A stretch of DNA of 64,000 bases, taken from NCBI GenBank assembly GCA_964495555.1, contig CAZBWA010000001.1, forward strand, positions 24,310 through 88,309. The letters run 5' to 3'. Below are positions 7,992 through 17,500 of the stretch, piece by piece (positions within the stretch are counted from its first letter, which is position 1; the number at the start of each line of letters is the position of its first letter). The notes below the pieces were generated by a model that saw nothing but the letters and a program-made list of their open reading frames with translations, searched no databases and was not told the origin of the DNA. The position numbers were made by a program, and so were the translations under genes. The stretch comes from VGCC01 sp964495555. Lineage in GTDB: Bacteria; Actinomycetota; Actinomycetes; S36-B12.

Positions 7992-9953
7992 GTGAGGCGC
8001 TGGGTGGTCACCGCGGTCGTGGCGACCCTCGCCACGGTGGTCCCACCGACCCTGACGCCTGCAGGTGCGACGGAGGTGCCCGCGGCGGCGCCGGCGTCCT
8101 TCACCCTGCAGGGGTCCGGGTTCGGCCACGGGGTGGGCCTCTCCCAGTACGGCGCCCTGGCCATGGCCAAGGCGGGGTTCGACCCCGCATCGATCGCGAC
8201 CTTCTACTACCCGGGCACCACGGTGGCCCCGGTCCCGGACGAGATGGACATCCGCGTCAATGTCGACTACCGGAAAACCGAGATCAGTGTGCGGAGTGAG
8301 CCGCTGGACCCCTCGGGTGGCGCCATCGACGTCACCGTGAACGGCGTCGCCACGCTCGGCGGGCCCACCGATGTCTTCCGTTTCACGAACGAGGGTGGTG
8401 CCGTGCGCGTAACGCGCCTCACCGGCGATGTACCGACGGATCTCGGCGTCGCACCCTCCGTGACCGTGCGATGGGCGGGGACCCGGGCACCGGGGCAGGC
8501 CGTCGGAGGACCGACCCTGCTCAACGTGGTGGGGCCTGCGCGCAACTTCGGGTCGCCGGGGCATCGGTATCGCTACGGGTATCTCGACATCTCGCCGAAT
8601 GCCGGCGCTCTGAACGCCGTCAACGTCGTGCGCATGCATGACGAGTACCTCTACGGGATTGCGGAGGTGTCCAGTTCCTGGCCCGATGCCGCGATGCAGG
8701 TGCAGTCGATGGCAGCGCGCACCTATGCGCTCGCAAAGTTCGCCGCGGGGGTGCGCAAGGCATGCGACTGCCATGTGGACGATGGTGCGGGTCCGTACTC
8801 CGACCAGATGTTTGCCGGATACGCAAAGGAATCGGGCCCGGGAGGTGAGAGGTGGGTCGGCGCCGTGAATGCCACCCAGTCTGGATCGACCGCCGGCAAC
8901 GCGATCCTGCACAACGGACAACCGATCACCGCCTTCTACTCCTCGTCCAACGGCGGCTTCACCCACGCCAGTCGGGATGCGTGGGGTGGCGATCGCCCGT
9001 ACGCCCAGGTCGTGCCGGACCCGTGGTCACTCACCGAGGACAACCCGAATCGCAGCTGGTCGGTCACCGTCCCGCAGCAACGCATCGCGGCGGCCTTCGG
9101 CGTCGGGGAGGTGCGCGCCCTGACGATTGCGGAGCGATACGCCTCCGGGGTTCCCAAGGCGGTGATCGCGACGCTCCCGGATGGCACGCAGGCCTCCCGC
9201 AGCGGTGCGACCCTGCAGCGGGCACTGCGCTTGAAGTCGCCGTACATCCAGTCCATCGACGGAGTCGTGGGCGCCCCCCTGTCCGATCCCGGGGCTCCGG
9301 CGCCGCCGAGCGTTGCCCCGGCGCCCGCACCGCCGGTCGAGCCCGCGCCCGTCTACGAGACGGAGGTACGCCTCGCCGCCGGTCCGGCCGTGGAAGCCCC
9401 CGCGCTGGAAGCCCTCGAACTCCGGGCGCGCGTGACGCCGGCGAAGAAAGGCCGAGTGGTGTGGCGCCAGCAACTGGTCGGCGAGGAGTGGATCACGATC
9501 GACACGGCGCGCACGGACCGCCGAGGGCGCGTCGTGTTCACGACGAGGAAGCCGTGGCCCCCGGGGTCCGCCTCGACCGAGCGTCTGCTCGTCGTCCGCC
9601 AGGGGGCTCCCATCGGTGTCAGCGAGCAGATGACGGTCTCTGTCATCCCGAGCGTCGCGCCGCGCACCGTGACGCTCACCACCCCGACCGCGATCACCGT
9701 GGCGGCGGGGGACCGGGTCGAGATCGCCGCCCGGGTCCGCCCGAAGCAGCCGGGACTCCTCGTCCTCCGCCAGGGCCTGACGGATGGACAGTGGACGACG
9801 CTGGAACGGGCTCGCACCGATGACCGTGGGCGCGTGCGCTTCGTGATCCGGAAGGCCAAGCCTGCGGGCGCCACCTACACCTATCGGCTTGTGGTGATCG
9901 AGCGCAGACAGGCGGCCGGAGCGAGCCCGGAGATCACTCTCACCGTCCAGTAG
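7992..9953 (+). CDS. Secreted SpoIID/LytB domain protein with C-terminal tandem repeats
   Basis: 653 residues from GTG 7992, with GGAGGG at 7981-7986. The open frame extends up to 7911, but this start gives a clean signal peptide (VRRWVVTAVVATLATVVPP). GSGFGHGVGLSQYGA sits right after the signal, although in SpoIID this motif is usually near the end. The SpoIID core follows: YLYGIAEVSSSWPDAAMQVQS and AARTYALAKF. A Pro/Ala-rich linker near residue 450 leads to two related ~90-residue beta-rich repeats, each with a WRQ/LRQ...RTDRRGRV or RTDDRGRV pattern. SpoIID proteins are lytic transglycosylases acting on denuded glycan strands. There is no sign of sporulation here, so a wall-remodelling role is likely. 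Confidence 0.85.
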   Translation: MRRWVVTAVVATLATVVPPTLTPAGATEVPAAAPASFTLQGSGFGHGVGLSQYGALAMAKAGFDPASIATFYYPGTTVAPVPDEMDIRVNVDYRKTEISVRSEPLDPSGGAIDVTVNGVATLGGPTDVFRFTNEGGAVRVTRLTGDVPTDLGVAPSVTVRWAGTRAPGQAVGGPTLLNVVGPARNFGSPGHRYRYGYLDISPNAGALNAVNVVRMHDEYLYGIAEVSSSWPDAAMQVQSMAARTYALAKFAAGVRKACDCHVDDGAGPYSDQMFAGYAKESGPGGERWVGAVNATQSGSTAGNAILHNGQPITAFYSSSNGGFTHASRDAWGGDRPYAQVVPDPWSLTEDNPNRSWSVTVPQQRIAAAFGVGEVRALTIAERYASGVPKAVIATLPDGTQASRSGATLQRALRLKSPYIQSIDGVVGAPLSDPGAPAPPSVAPAPAPPVEPAPVYETEVRLAAGPAVEAPALEALELRARVTPAKKGRVVWRQQLVGEEWITIDTARTDRRGRVVFTTRKPWPPGSASTERLLVVRQGAPIGVSEQMTVSVIPSVAPRTVTLTTPTAITVAAGDRVEIAARVRPKQPGLLVLRQGLTDGQWTTLERARTDDRGRVRFVIRKAKPAGATYTYRLVVIERRQAAGASPEITLTVQ

Positions 9954-9956
9954 CCC

Positions 9957-10592
9957 TCACGGCACATATATATGCGTGACTCCCTCGCGCTCGACGTCGA
10001 CGGCATCGACCGTCTCTGCGAGGAGGACGCTGGCACCGGAGACCAGGGGCACGAGGAGTGGGATCACCGGGTTGCCGGGGAGGGCGAGGAGGCGATCGCC
10101 CGGGCCCACGCCGAGCTCAGCTGCTACGTCGCGAGCCGTGTCGAGGGGTGCGTACGACTCCGGTGACGGGATCACGAGGGCGTCCGGCTGCGACCGCACC
10201 AGATCGGTGACATCGTCGACGCCGGCGGGGAGATCGTGCGTGATCGCGAGTCCCCAGGGATGGAGCGAGACGGCCCAGCTCCCCGACGAGGCCTCGGTCA
10301 CGTTCTCTCCGACGACGACCAGGTCGGCGTCCTCTCTGAGGGTGAGCATGCGTCCCGACACCCAGACCCCGCCCTGCCAGACGGGCAGCTGCCAGTGCCA
10401 GGGGAGATCGAGGTGGACCCGGGGCCCCGCGTCGAGTTCGAGGCTGAGTGCATTGGCTACCTTCGCAACCGACGTGGTCAGTGTGGCCGTCGACAACTCG
10501 ATACGCACGTCATCCTGCATCCACGTCACCAGGGGCTTGTCGCGATCGACTCGCCGCGTGAGAAGTGACCAGACGTCGGACATGCTCCCCAT
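9957..10592 (-). CDS. TIGR03089 family protein (AMP-ligase-like remnant)
   Basis: 211 residues from ATG 10592; ATG 10583 (MSDVW) is an alternative start. It matches the actinobacterial TIGR03089 family, which resembles the N-terminal part of AMP-dependent ligases but lacks the ATP-binding signature. The visible pattern is LLTRRVDRDKPLVTW, an LDLPWHWQLPVWQGGVW segment, and DRLLALPGNPVIPLLVPLVSGASVLLA. In mycobacteria the homologue (Rv3268) sits beside the LCP gene and the GDP-mannose gene, as here. The biochemical function is unknown. It ends 3 bases from the convergent SpoIID-like gene. Confidence 0.75.
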   Translation of the reverse strand: MGSMSDVWSLLTRRVDRDKPLVTWMQDDVRIELSTATLTTSVAKVANALSLELDAGPRVHLDLPWHWQLPVWQGGVWVSGRMLTLREDADLVVVGENVTEASSGSWAVSLHPWGLAITHDLPAGVDDVTDLVRSQPDALVIPSPESYAPLDTARDVAAELGVGPGDRLLALPGNPVIPLLVPLVSGASVLLAETVDAVDVEREGVTHIYVP

Positions 10593-10626
10593 GCTCCCAC
10601 CCGACTCCGTATGGCAGGCTGCTGGC

Positions 10627-11703
10627 GTGACAGAGGCGATCCTGCTCGTCGGTGGTCAGGGGACGCGACTTCGTCCGTTGACCATGAGCACGCCGAAGCC
10701 CATGCTTCCCGTTGCGGGGGTTCCCTTCACCGTGCACCAGATCACGCGTGCGCGTGACGCAGGTGTCTCCCGCATCGTGCTGGCGACGAGCTACCGCTCG
10801 GAGGTTTTCCGGGAATTCCTGGAGGACGCCGACCTCGGTATCGAGGTGGTCATCGCCACGGAGGAGGAGCCCCTCGGCACGGGCGGTGCCATCCGTCATG
10901 CGCTTCCCCACCTGCGCAGCTCCGGCAACGATCCGGTCGTCGTCTTCAACGGTGACGTATTGACCGGGGTGGACATCGCCGGACTCGTCGCCCACCACGT
11001 ACGCACCGACAGCGACGTCACCCTGTATCTGACCCCGGTGCCGGATCCGCGCGCCTACGGACTCGTGCCGACGGATTCCGACGGCAGGGTCACGGCCTTC
11101 CTGGAGAAGCCGCAGACGCCGGAGGAGATCGTCACGGATCAGATCAATGCGGGCTGCTACGTCTTCCGCTCCTCGGTCATCGAATCGATCCCCGACGGGC
11201 GTCCCGTCTCCGTCGAGCGCGAGACGTTCCCGGGTCTGCTGGCGGAGGGCCGGATGGTCACCGGCGTCGTCGATCGTGGGTATTGGCTCGACCTCGGGAC
11301 TCCGCTCGCATTCGCGCAGGGAAGTCGCGACCTCGTCCTCGGTCGGGCACCCTCACCTGCGGTGACGGACCCGGGGGAGCAGCGGATACTGGCGGGCGCG
11401 CAGGTGGATTCGACGGCACGCGTGATCGGCGGCACCACCATCGGTCGGAATGCACGCGTCGATGCGGGCGCGGTCGTGGACGGCAGCGTCGTCTTCGACG
11501 ATGCCCATATCCGTGCCGGCGCACGCGTCCGCGACTCGATCGTCGGCCGGGGGGCAATCATCGGGTCGGACACCGTGATCTCGGGCGCCGTCATCGGTGA
11601 TGGGGCGCATGTGGGCGCCGGCAACGAGCTCCTGGACGGTGTGCGGGTCTGGCCGGGGGCGCACCTCGCGGACGGGACCGTCCGCTTTTCCTCCGATTCC
11701 TAG
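10627..11703 (+). CDS. Mannose-1-phosphate guanylyltransferase / NDP-sugar pyrophosphorylase
   Basis: 358 residues from GTG 10627. The nucleotidyltransferase signature GGQGTRLRPLTMSTPKPMLP is at residues 9-28, FNGDVL supplies the metal-binding aspartate, and FLEKPQTPEE is also typical. After about residue 240 the protein becomes a left-handed beta-helix of hexapeptide repeats (ARVIGGTTIGRNARVDAGAV and so on). The conserved actinobacterial position between TIGR03089 and fbiB matches the enzyme that makes GDP-mannose from GTP and mannose-1-phosphate (Rv3264c). The phosphomannomutase and mannose isomerase genes further along complete the route. Glucose-1-phosphate nucleotidyltransferase is the main alternative. 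Confidence 0.85.
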   Translation: MTEAILLVGGQGTRLRPLTMSTPKPMLPVAGVPFTVHQITRARDAGVSRIVLATSYRSEVFREFLEDADLGIEVVIATEEEPLGTGGAIRHALPHLRSSGNDPVVVFNGDVLTGVDIAGLVAHHVRTDSDVTLYLTPVPDPRAYGLVPTDSDGRVTAFLEKPQTPEEIVTDQINAGCYVFRSSVIESIPDGRPVSVERETFPGLLAEGRMVTGVVDRGYWLDLGTPLAFAQGSRDLVLGRAPSPAVTDPGEQRILAGAQVDSTARVIGGTTIGRNARVDAGAVVDGSVVFDDAHIRAGARVRDSIVGRGAIIGSDTVISGAVIGDGAHVGAGNELLDGVRVWPGAHLADGTVRFSSDS

Positions 11704-13040
11704 ATCAGGAACTCGCGGGGGTCGCCGTCGGGCCGCGGCGCGGCGGGCGCGGCCGGATAACCGATCGCCACAGCGCCGAGGGGTAGCACCGTCGTAGGCA
11801 ACCCGAGGCTCGCACGGATGACATCCGGGGCGAAGATCGACGAACCGATCCATGCGGATCCGAGTCCCTGGTTCGCCAGCGACACCATCAGGTTCTGCAT
11901 GGCCGCGCCTCCGGCGACGAGGAACATCTCGCGCTCCGCCTGGCGTCGGCGATCATCGGGGTAGTCGTGGGCCGCCCCGTCGAGCTCGAGGAAGCCCCAG
12001 ATGACGACGGGCGCAGTCCGCAGGATGTCCCCGCGTCGGATCCGGGCCTCGATGTCCATCACCCCGGGGGTTGCCTCGAGGTCGGCACGCCATGCGGCCG
12101 CTAGCGCGTCGAGGAGTCGGGCACGTCCGTCGTCCCTGCGCTGGATGTGGAAGCGCCATGGCGTGCTGTGGTGCGGCGCGGGTGCGGTGATGGCGGCCCG
12201 CAGGGCTTCGTCGAGACTGCTCTGGGGAACCTCCGCATCGGTGAATGCGCGCACGGTGCGGCGTTGGTGCACAGCGGTACGACGTGCCTCTGCAACTCCT
12301 AAGGAGAACATGTCCTCCTGGGGGGGACGAATGAGGTCTCGCGCGGGCGTATCGACATCGTGTGTCACGTACGCATCCAGCCCGCGTACCACGGCCACCG
12401 GTGCGGATCGCGTCTTTCCAGTGGCGAGATCGGCGGCCGAGGCGATTTCGTCGGCGATCGCGATCACGGTCATCTCCAAGGTCCTCCCGAAGGGGTCGAT
12501 CCTTCCCGTGTGATCGTCGAGTGGCCTCACTCCCGCTGCGCCGATCGCGACATCCGTGACACCTAGGCGCCACGGACGGCCCATGGTGTCGGTGATCACC
12601 ACACCCAGGACCGTCCCGAGTTCGTCGCGGAGCTCGCGAGCGAGGTCTCGGGCGGACGCGTCGGGATCCTCGGGGAGGAGGACGACCGTCCCGTCCTCGG
12701 TATTGCTCGCATCGATCCCGGCAGCCGCCAGCACGAATCCATGATGGGTCTGGACGATGCGTGTCATTCCTCGGGGCGTGGCCCAGGCCGCGACAGTGCG
12801 CACGGATTCCCGGTCGATCCACTCCTCGCGACTGACCGCCGGGACGACGCGTCCCTCCACTTTGGCGACGACTTTGCTCGTGACGACGACGATGTCCCCA
12901 TCCCGCGTGCCAAGCGAGCCATCACTCCACGCGACATCGCGCAGATGCGGGGCGATCAAGCGGACGAGATTGTCACCCTCGGCGAAGGAGTGGTCCAGCG
13001 GGACGGAGACGACCTCGATGCGGTGAGCGTCACCGGACAC
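11700..13040 (-). CDS. fbiB: Bifunctional coenzyme F420:L-glutamate ligase / FMN-dependent dehydro-F420 reductase FbiB
   Basis: 446 residues if translation starts at GTG 13040. The frame is open to 13088, but that start would overlap fbiA by 59 bases. The N-terminal half is CofE-like (TSKVVAKVEGR, GVVITDTMGRPWRLGVTDVAIG), adding glutamates to F420-0. The C-terminal half from about residue 245 is nitroreductase-like (QRRTVRAFTD, PAPHHSTPWRFH, AAMQNLMVSLANQGLGSAW) and binds FMN to reduce dehydro-F420. The two-domain form is typical of Actinobacteria. It is transcribed with fbiA, which lies just upstream on the same strand. Its TAG interlocks with the convergent gene's TAG in CTAG at 11700. Confidence 0.95.
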   Translation of the reverse strand: MSGDAHRIEVVSVPLDHSFAEGDNLVRLIAPHLRDVAWSDGSLGTRDGDIVVVTSKVVAKVEGRVVPAVSREEWIDRESVRTVAAWATPRGMTRIVQTHHGFVLAAAGIDASNTEDGTVVLLPEDPDASARDLARELRDELGTVLGVVITDTMGRPWRLGVTDVAIGAAGVRPLDDHTGRIDPFGRTLEMTVIAIADEIASAADLATGKTRSAPVAVVRGLDAYVTHDVDTPARDLIRPPQEDMFSLGVAEARRTAVHQRRTVRAFTDAEVPQSSLDEALRAAITAPAPHHSTPWRFHIQRRDDGRARLLDALAAAWRADLEATPGVMDIEARIRRGDILRTAPVVIWGFLELDGAAHDYPDDRRRQAEREMFLVAGGAAMQNLMVSLANQGLGSAWIGSSIFAPDVIRASLGLPTTVLPLGAVAIGYPAAPAAPRPDGDPREFLI

Positions 13041-14034
13041 GGGGTCCGGCCAGTCCGAGTGCCGCATCCGCCATGCGTGCCGTGGCATCCGGATCGGTCA
13101 TGAGGAGGGGAACGGCGGCGCACGCGATCCCTCGTTCCTCGATCGGGGCGACCTCGTCTGCATCGACCGTGTCGACGAGCCACGCATCGATGATTCCCCC
13201 GTCACGACGTGCGCCGTAGTGCAGGGCAACCCCCGAAGCGGTGGTGGGGACCCCGATCGCACGGAGGCACGCGTCCGCCATACCGCGCACGGGTGCCCCG
13301 CCGATGATCGGCGACAGTCCGACGACCGGCGCCGCGGTCTGTCGCACCGCGTCCCGGATACCGGGGACCGCGAGGATCGTGCCGATCGACACGACCGGAT
13401 TGCTGGGGGAGAGCAGGACGATGTCTGCCTCCGCGAGCGCCTCGAGGACTCCGGGAGCAGGACGTGCCTCATCGATCCCCACGATGGTGAACCCGTGGGC
13501 AGGGAGGGTTGCGCGATGGCGGATCCACCACTCCTGGAAGTGGATCGCCACCCGGATCGGTCCGTCGTCTCCGGCGGTGCCATCGGGATCGTCGACGATC
13601 ACGTGCGTCTCGGCGCGGTCATCGGACATCGGGAGGAGCGTGACTCCGGGTTGCCATCGATGGCAGAGAGCCGCCGTCACATCGCTGAGCGAATACCCGG
13701 CATTGAGCGATGTCGTGCGGACCAGGTGGGTGGCGATGTCGCGATCACCGAGACCGAACCACGTGGGCTCGACCCCGTAGGCCGCCAGTTCCTCCTTCGC
13801 ATGGAACGTCTCGGCCTCGCGTCCCCATCCGCGTTCGGAACTCACGCCTCCGCCCAGGGTGTACATGAGGGAGTCGAGGTCGGGACAGACGCGCAGCCCG
13901 TGGACCCAGATGTCGTCGCCCGTGTTGCCGATCACGGTGATCTCGACGTCGGATTCGGCGACGAGGTGCCGCACGCCGAGGCAGAAGCGCGCCCCGCCCA
14001 TGCCGCCGGCAAGCACCGTGATCCGCGTCGTCAT
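13030..14034 (-). CDS. fbiA: 2-phospho-L-lactate (phosphoenolpyruvyl) transferase FbiA/CofD
   Basis: 334 residues. The family start VLAGGMGGARFCLGVRHL is followed by VIGNTGDDIWVHGLRVCPDLDSLMY and DRDIATHL. LLSPSNPVVSIGTILAVPGIRDA and APVVGLSPIIGGAPVRGMA are further CofD signatures. The enzyme transfers a phospho-carboxylate unit from the GDP/GTP-activated donor to the deazaflavin FO, giving F420-0 or its dehydro form, which FbiB then extends. No FO synthase or guanylyltransferase gene is in this window. It overlaps the fbiB start by about 11 bases, implying coupling. Confidence 0.95.
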   Translation of the reverse strand: MTTRITVLAGGMGGARFCLGVRHLVAESDVEITVIGNTGDDIWVHGLRVCPDLDSLMYTLGGGVSSERGWGREAETFHAKEELAAYGVEPTWFGLGDRDIATHLVRTTSLNAGYSLSDVTAALCHRWQPGVTLLPMSDDRAETHVIVDDPDGTAGDDGPIRVAIHFQEWWIRHRATLPAHGFTIVGIDEARPAPGVLEALAEADIVLLSPSNPVVSIGTILAVPGIRDAVRQTAAPVVGLSPIIGGAPVRGMADACLRAIGVPTTASGVALHYGARRDGGIIDAWLVDTVDADEVAPIEERGIACAAVPLLMTDPDATARMADAALGLAGPRVR

Positions 14035-14133
14035 CGCGGCATCCTGTCACGATCACGGGGCGGGGATGTGTGCTGGATCCGCCCCTCGAAGCGGCCATTT
14101 CACGAGAAAACGTCCGATTTCCGTCGATCGGGC

Positions 14134-14162
14134 TTGACGTGGGGGAATGACATCGTTGTAAT
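14134..14162 (+). promoter_or_regulatory. Sigma-70-type promoter of whiB
   Basis: A -35 hexamer TTGACG at 14134-14139 and a -10 hexamer TGTAAT at 14157-14162 are separated by exactly 17 bases. The -10 lies 43 bases upstream of the GTG start at 14206, so the leader would be short. It is the clearest housekeeping-type promoter in the window. Confidence 0.75.
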
Positions 14163-14205
14163 ACTCCCTGGATACGCACGGACGTGGGTCGAGGAGGTCC
14201 ATCGC

Positions 14206-14469
14206 GTGAGCGACAATCTTGCGTTTCTGCCGCTGTCCGATGTTGAGGAACTGGCATGGCAGGAGCGAGCTCTCTGCGCTCAAACCGACCCCGAGGCGTT
14301 CTTCCCCGAGAAGGGCGGCAGCACCCGTGAAGCCAAGCGCGTCTGCCTCTCCTGCGAAGTCCGGGTGGAGTGCCTCGAGTATGCGCTGGAGAACGACGAG
14401 CGATTCGGAATCTGGGGTGGATTGTCCGAGCGCGAGCGGCGCAGACTGAAGAAGCGCGCAATCTCCTAG
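14206..14469 (+). CDS. WhiB family iron-sulfur transcriptional regulator (WhiB2-like)
   Basis: 87 residues from GTG 14206, with GAGGAGG at 14191-14197. Four cysteines in the WhiB pattern (C24, C47, C50, C56) would bind a [4Fe-4S] cluster. The G-I-W-G-G turn is at 68-72, followed by a basic tail RERRRLKKR for DNA contact. WhiB proteins act with the main sigma factor. The position next to fbiA is that of WhiB2/WhmD (WhiB in Streptomyces), which controls septation and cell division genes. The frame is open much further upstream, but those residues do not resemble WhiB. Confidence 0.93.
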   Translation: MSDNLAFLPLSDVEELAWQERALCAQTDPEAFFPEKGGSTREAKRVCLSCEVRVECLEYALENDERFGIWGGLSERERRRLKKRAIS

Positions 14470-14508
14470 TCGCCCGGGGTCCGGGTTTTCGGACCGTACA
14501 GTGGGTAG

Positions 14509-17500
14509 GTGACCGAGTCGCTCGAGTGGTTCGTCGCGGATGACGACCTCGATCTCGATGACGATCCTGATCTCGATATCCCGCGACGTCGACACTGGGT
14601 CAACGCCGTCATTGTGGCCCACGATGGCGCCACCTGGCTGCCTGCGGTTCTCACGAAGATCGCAGAGCAGATCCGCCCACCGGACGCCATCGTCGGAGTG
14701 GACAACGCCTCCGGCGATGACAGCGCCCGCCTCCTGCGGGACTCCCTGACCGCTGCCCGCGTCCTGGAGACGGGCATCAACGCCGGGTTCGGCGGTGCGG
14801 TCGACGAGGGACTGCGATTGATCGGGGAATGGGACCTCCCTGACGACGTCGTGGAATGGATCTGGCTGTTGCACGATGACAGTGCCCCCGATGCCGACTG
14901 CCTGGACAAGCTCCTGCTCACCGCGGACATGTTCCCCTCGGCGGCGATCCTCGGACCCAAGATCCTGGGGTGGCACGACCGCCGCCTGCTGCTTGAGGTG
15001 GGTGTCACCGTGGACTCCGACGGCAGGCGTGTCACGGGTCTCGAGCGACGCGAGCACGATCAGGGTCAACACGATGGGGCGCGAGACGTGCTCGCGGTCA
15101 GCACGGCGGGGATGCTCGTGCGACGCGACGTGTTCCAGGAGCTCCAGGGATTCGACCCGTATCTCCCCCTGTTCCGGGACGATCTGGACCTCTGCTGGCG
15201 GGCGTGGCGTCGGGGTCACCGCGTCATGATCGCCCCGGATGCAGTCATCCATCACCGCGAGGCATCGGCGCACGCCCGTCGACGCGGTGACGACCATCCC
15301 CATCGCGACGACCGCGAGGCAGCCGCCCACCTCCTCCTCGCGCACGCCAATCGCATCGTCGCGCCGCTCGTCGCTCTACGTCTCCTCGTGGGCAGCGCGA
15401 TCCGATCATCGGTCTACCTCCTCGGCAAGGACGTGCGCTCTGCGCGCGACGAGGTCACGGCCGTGGCGCGCGTGGCCTTCCATCCAGGGCGACTCCACGC
15501 GTCGCGGATTCTGGCGCGCGAGGGTGCGACGGAACCCGCGTCGGTGGTCCGCCACCTGCGACCCACGACCTGGGACCAGGTTCGCGGTGTCGCGGAGGCG
15601 GTCGGCGGCTACCTGACCACGAGTAGTTCCGCACTGAGTCCGAGTGTCAGCGCTCTGGAGAGCGTGGATGAGTCAGCGGCCTACCTGCCGGACGACTCCT
15701 CGGGTCGTCTTCGTCGCGTTCTGCTCAAGCCGAGCGTCCTGCTGACACTCGCGCTGGTCATGATCGCGATCGCAGCGACGAGGACTCTCTGGTTCGGTGC
15801 TGGCGTGATCCAGGGGGGCGCGCTGCTCCCCGCGCCCCCGGGGGCATCGGATCTGTGGTCCACGTACGTCGAGGCATGGCACGACGTCGGACCCGGATCC
15901 ACGACCCCGTCGCCCCCGTACCTGATCGTCCTCGCGGTGCTCGCGACCGTGCTCCTCGGTAAGGCGCCCTGGGCCATCGCCGTGGTTCTGATGCTCGCCG
16001 TGCCCCTGGCCGGATGGTCGGCCTACATCGCATCGCGGGACATGGTGCCCTCGAAAATCACCCGCGCGTGGATGGCTGCGGCGTACGCACTCCTTCCCGC
16101 GATGACGGGCGCCGTCGCATCCGGACGAATAGGGACGACGATCGCTGCCATCGCGCTGCCCTTCGCGATCCGATCACTCTGGCGGCTCACGACACCGCGC
16201 GGATCCCTGCGTCGTGCGGCAGGCACGGCCCTGATCATCAGCATCGTTCTCGCGGCCGTGCCCGCGATGTGGATCGTCCTCGTTGCGGCGACCGTGCTCC
16301 TGACCCTGCGACGGGTGTCGCGCCAGGTAGCCGTACGGCTCACCCTCGCCCTCGCTGTTCCCCTCGTCGTACTCATGCCGTGGACGTGGTACCTCGTCAC
16401 CCACCCTGCTCTGTTCCTGCTCGAGCCCGGCCTCCCGCGTGACTCGTTGATTGATCCGGAGCTCGCACCCCTCGATGTCATCGCCCTCCACCCCGGTGGG
16501 CCGGGCATGACCCCGCTCTGGGTGACCGGAGGCATCGTCCTGGGCGGCGTCCTCGCGCTGCTGCGGCGCGACACGCTTCGCCTGGTCGGGGCGTGGTGGA
16601 TCATCGGCATGCTCGCGCTGGCGGTCGGGATCGCGCAGTCCCTGGTGACGGTCGTCCCGCCGGGATACTCCGCCGCGATCGCGCCCTGGCCTGGGCCCGC
16701 GACCTTGGTCTGGGGTCTAGCGCTCATCTCCGCGTGCGGGGTCGCAGTCGGGGGCCTCCGTGAACGTTTCGTCGGCTCGAGCTTCACCATCTGGCAGCCG
16801 ATCGCGGTGCTCGCGGTCATCGGTGCGATTGCTGCACCGATCGTGAGTGCGGTGTGGTGGGTGCCCGCGCGTGACCTCGCGGTGGCGCGAGCGCCGGAGT
16901 CGCCTCTTCCTGCATTCGTCGTCGCGGAGGCGGCGAGCCCTCAGGCCCCGCGCTCACTCGTCCTCGCGAGTTCGCGTGCCGGGGCGGTGGGGTATTCGCT
17001 CGTCAACGGATCGGGGGAGATGCTCGGAGATGCGGAGACCCTGCCTCCGGCCGATGTCTGGGACACCTTCAATCAATACGTCGGGTGGATGGTCTCGGGC
17101 CGTGGAGGTCCCGAGGTCCCGGCGATCGCGTCGTACGGCGTGCGTTATGTCGTGCTCGATCGTGGATCGACCTCCGATCTCGTGCAGACCCTCGATTCCG
17201 AGCCTGGCCTGCGGCGCCTGTCCAGTGCCGACGACGCGGTCCTCTGGCGCATCGCCGGGGTCACATCACGTGCGCGCGTCGTGGCCGAGGGCGCGGAGTC
17301 GCCGATGGGTCTGGTGAGCCCGGACGTCGTCGGTGTGGATCCGTACATCGACCAAGCGCTCCCCGAGGGTTCGGGTCAGCGTGTGATCGTTGTGGGCGCG
17401 ACCCAAGATTCCGGATGGCGCGCGACGTCGAATGGTGTGGCACTGACACCCGTCATCGCCCCCGAGCCCGTCGCCTGGTCCGCCGCGTTTCTCGCCCCCG

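Noticed and set aside
10236..10568. Plus-strand frame opposite the TIGR03089 gene
   Set aside because: Low-complexity composition and no family pattern. The minus-strand protein matches a known family.
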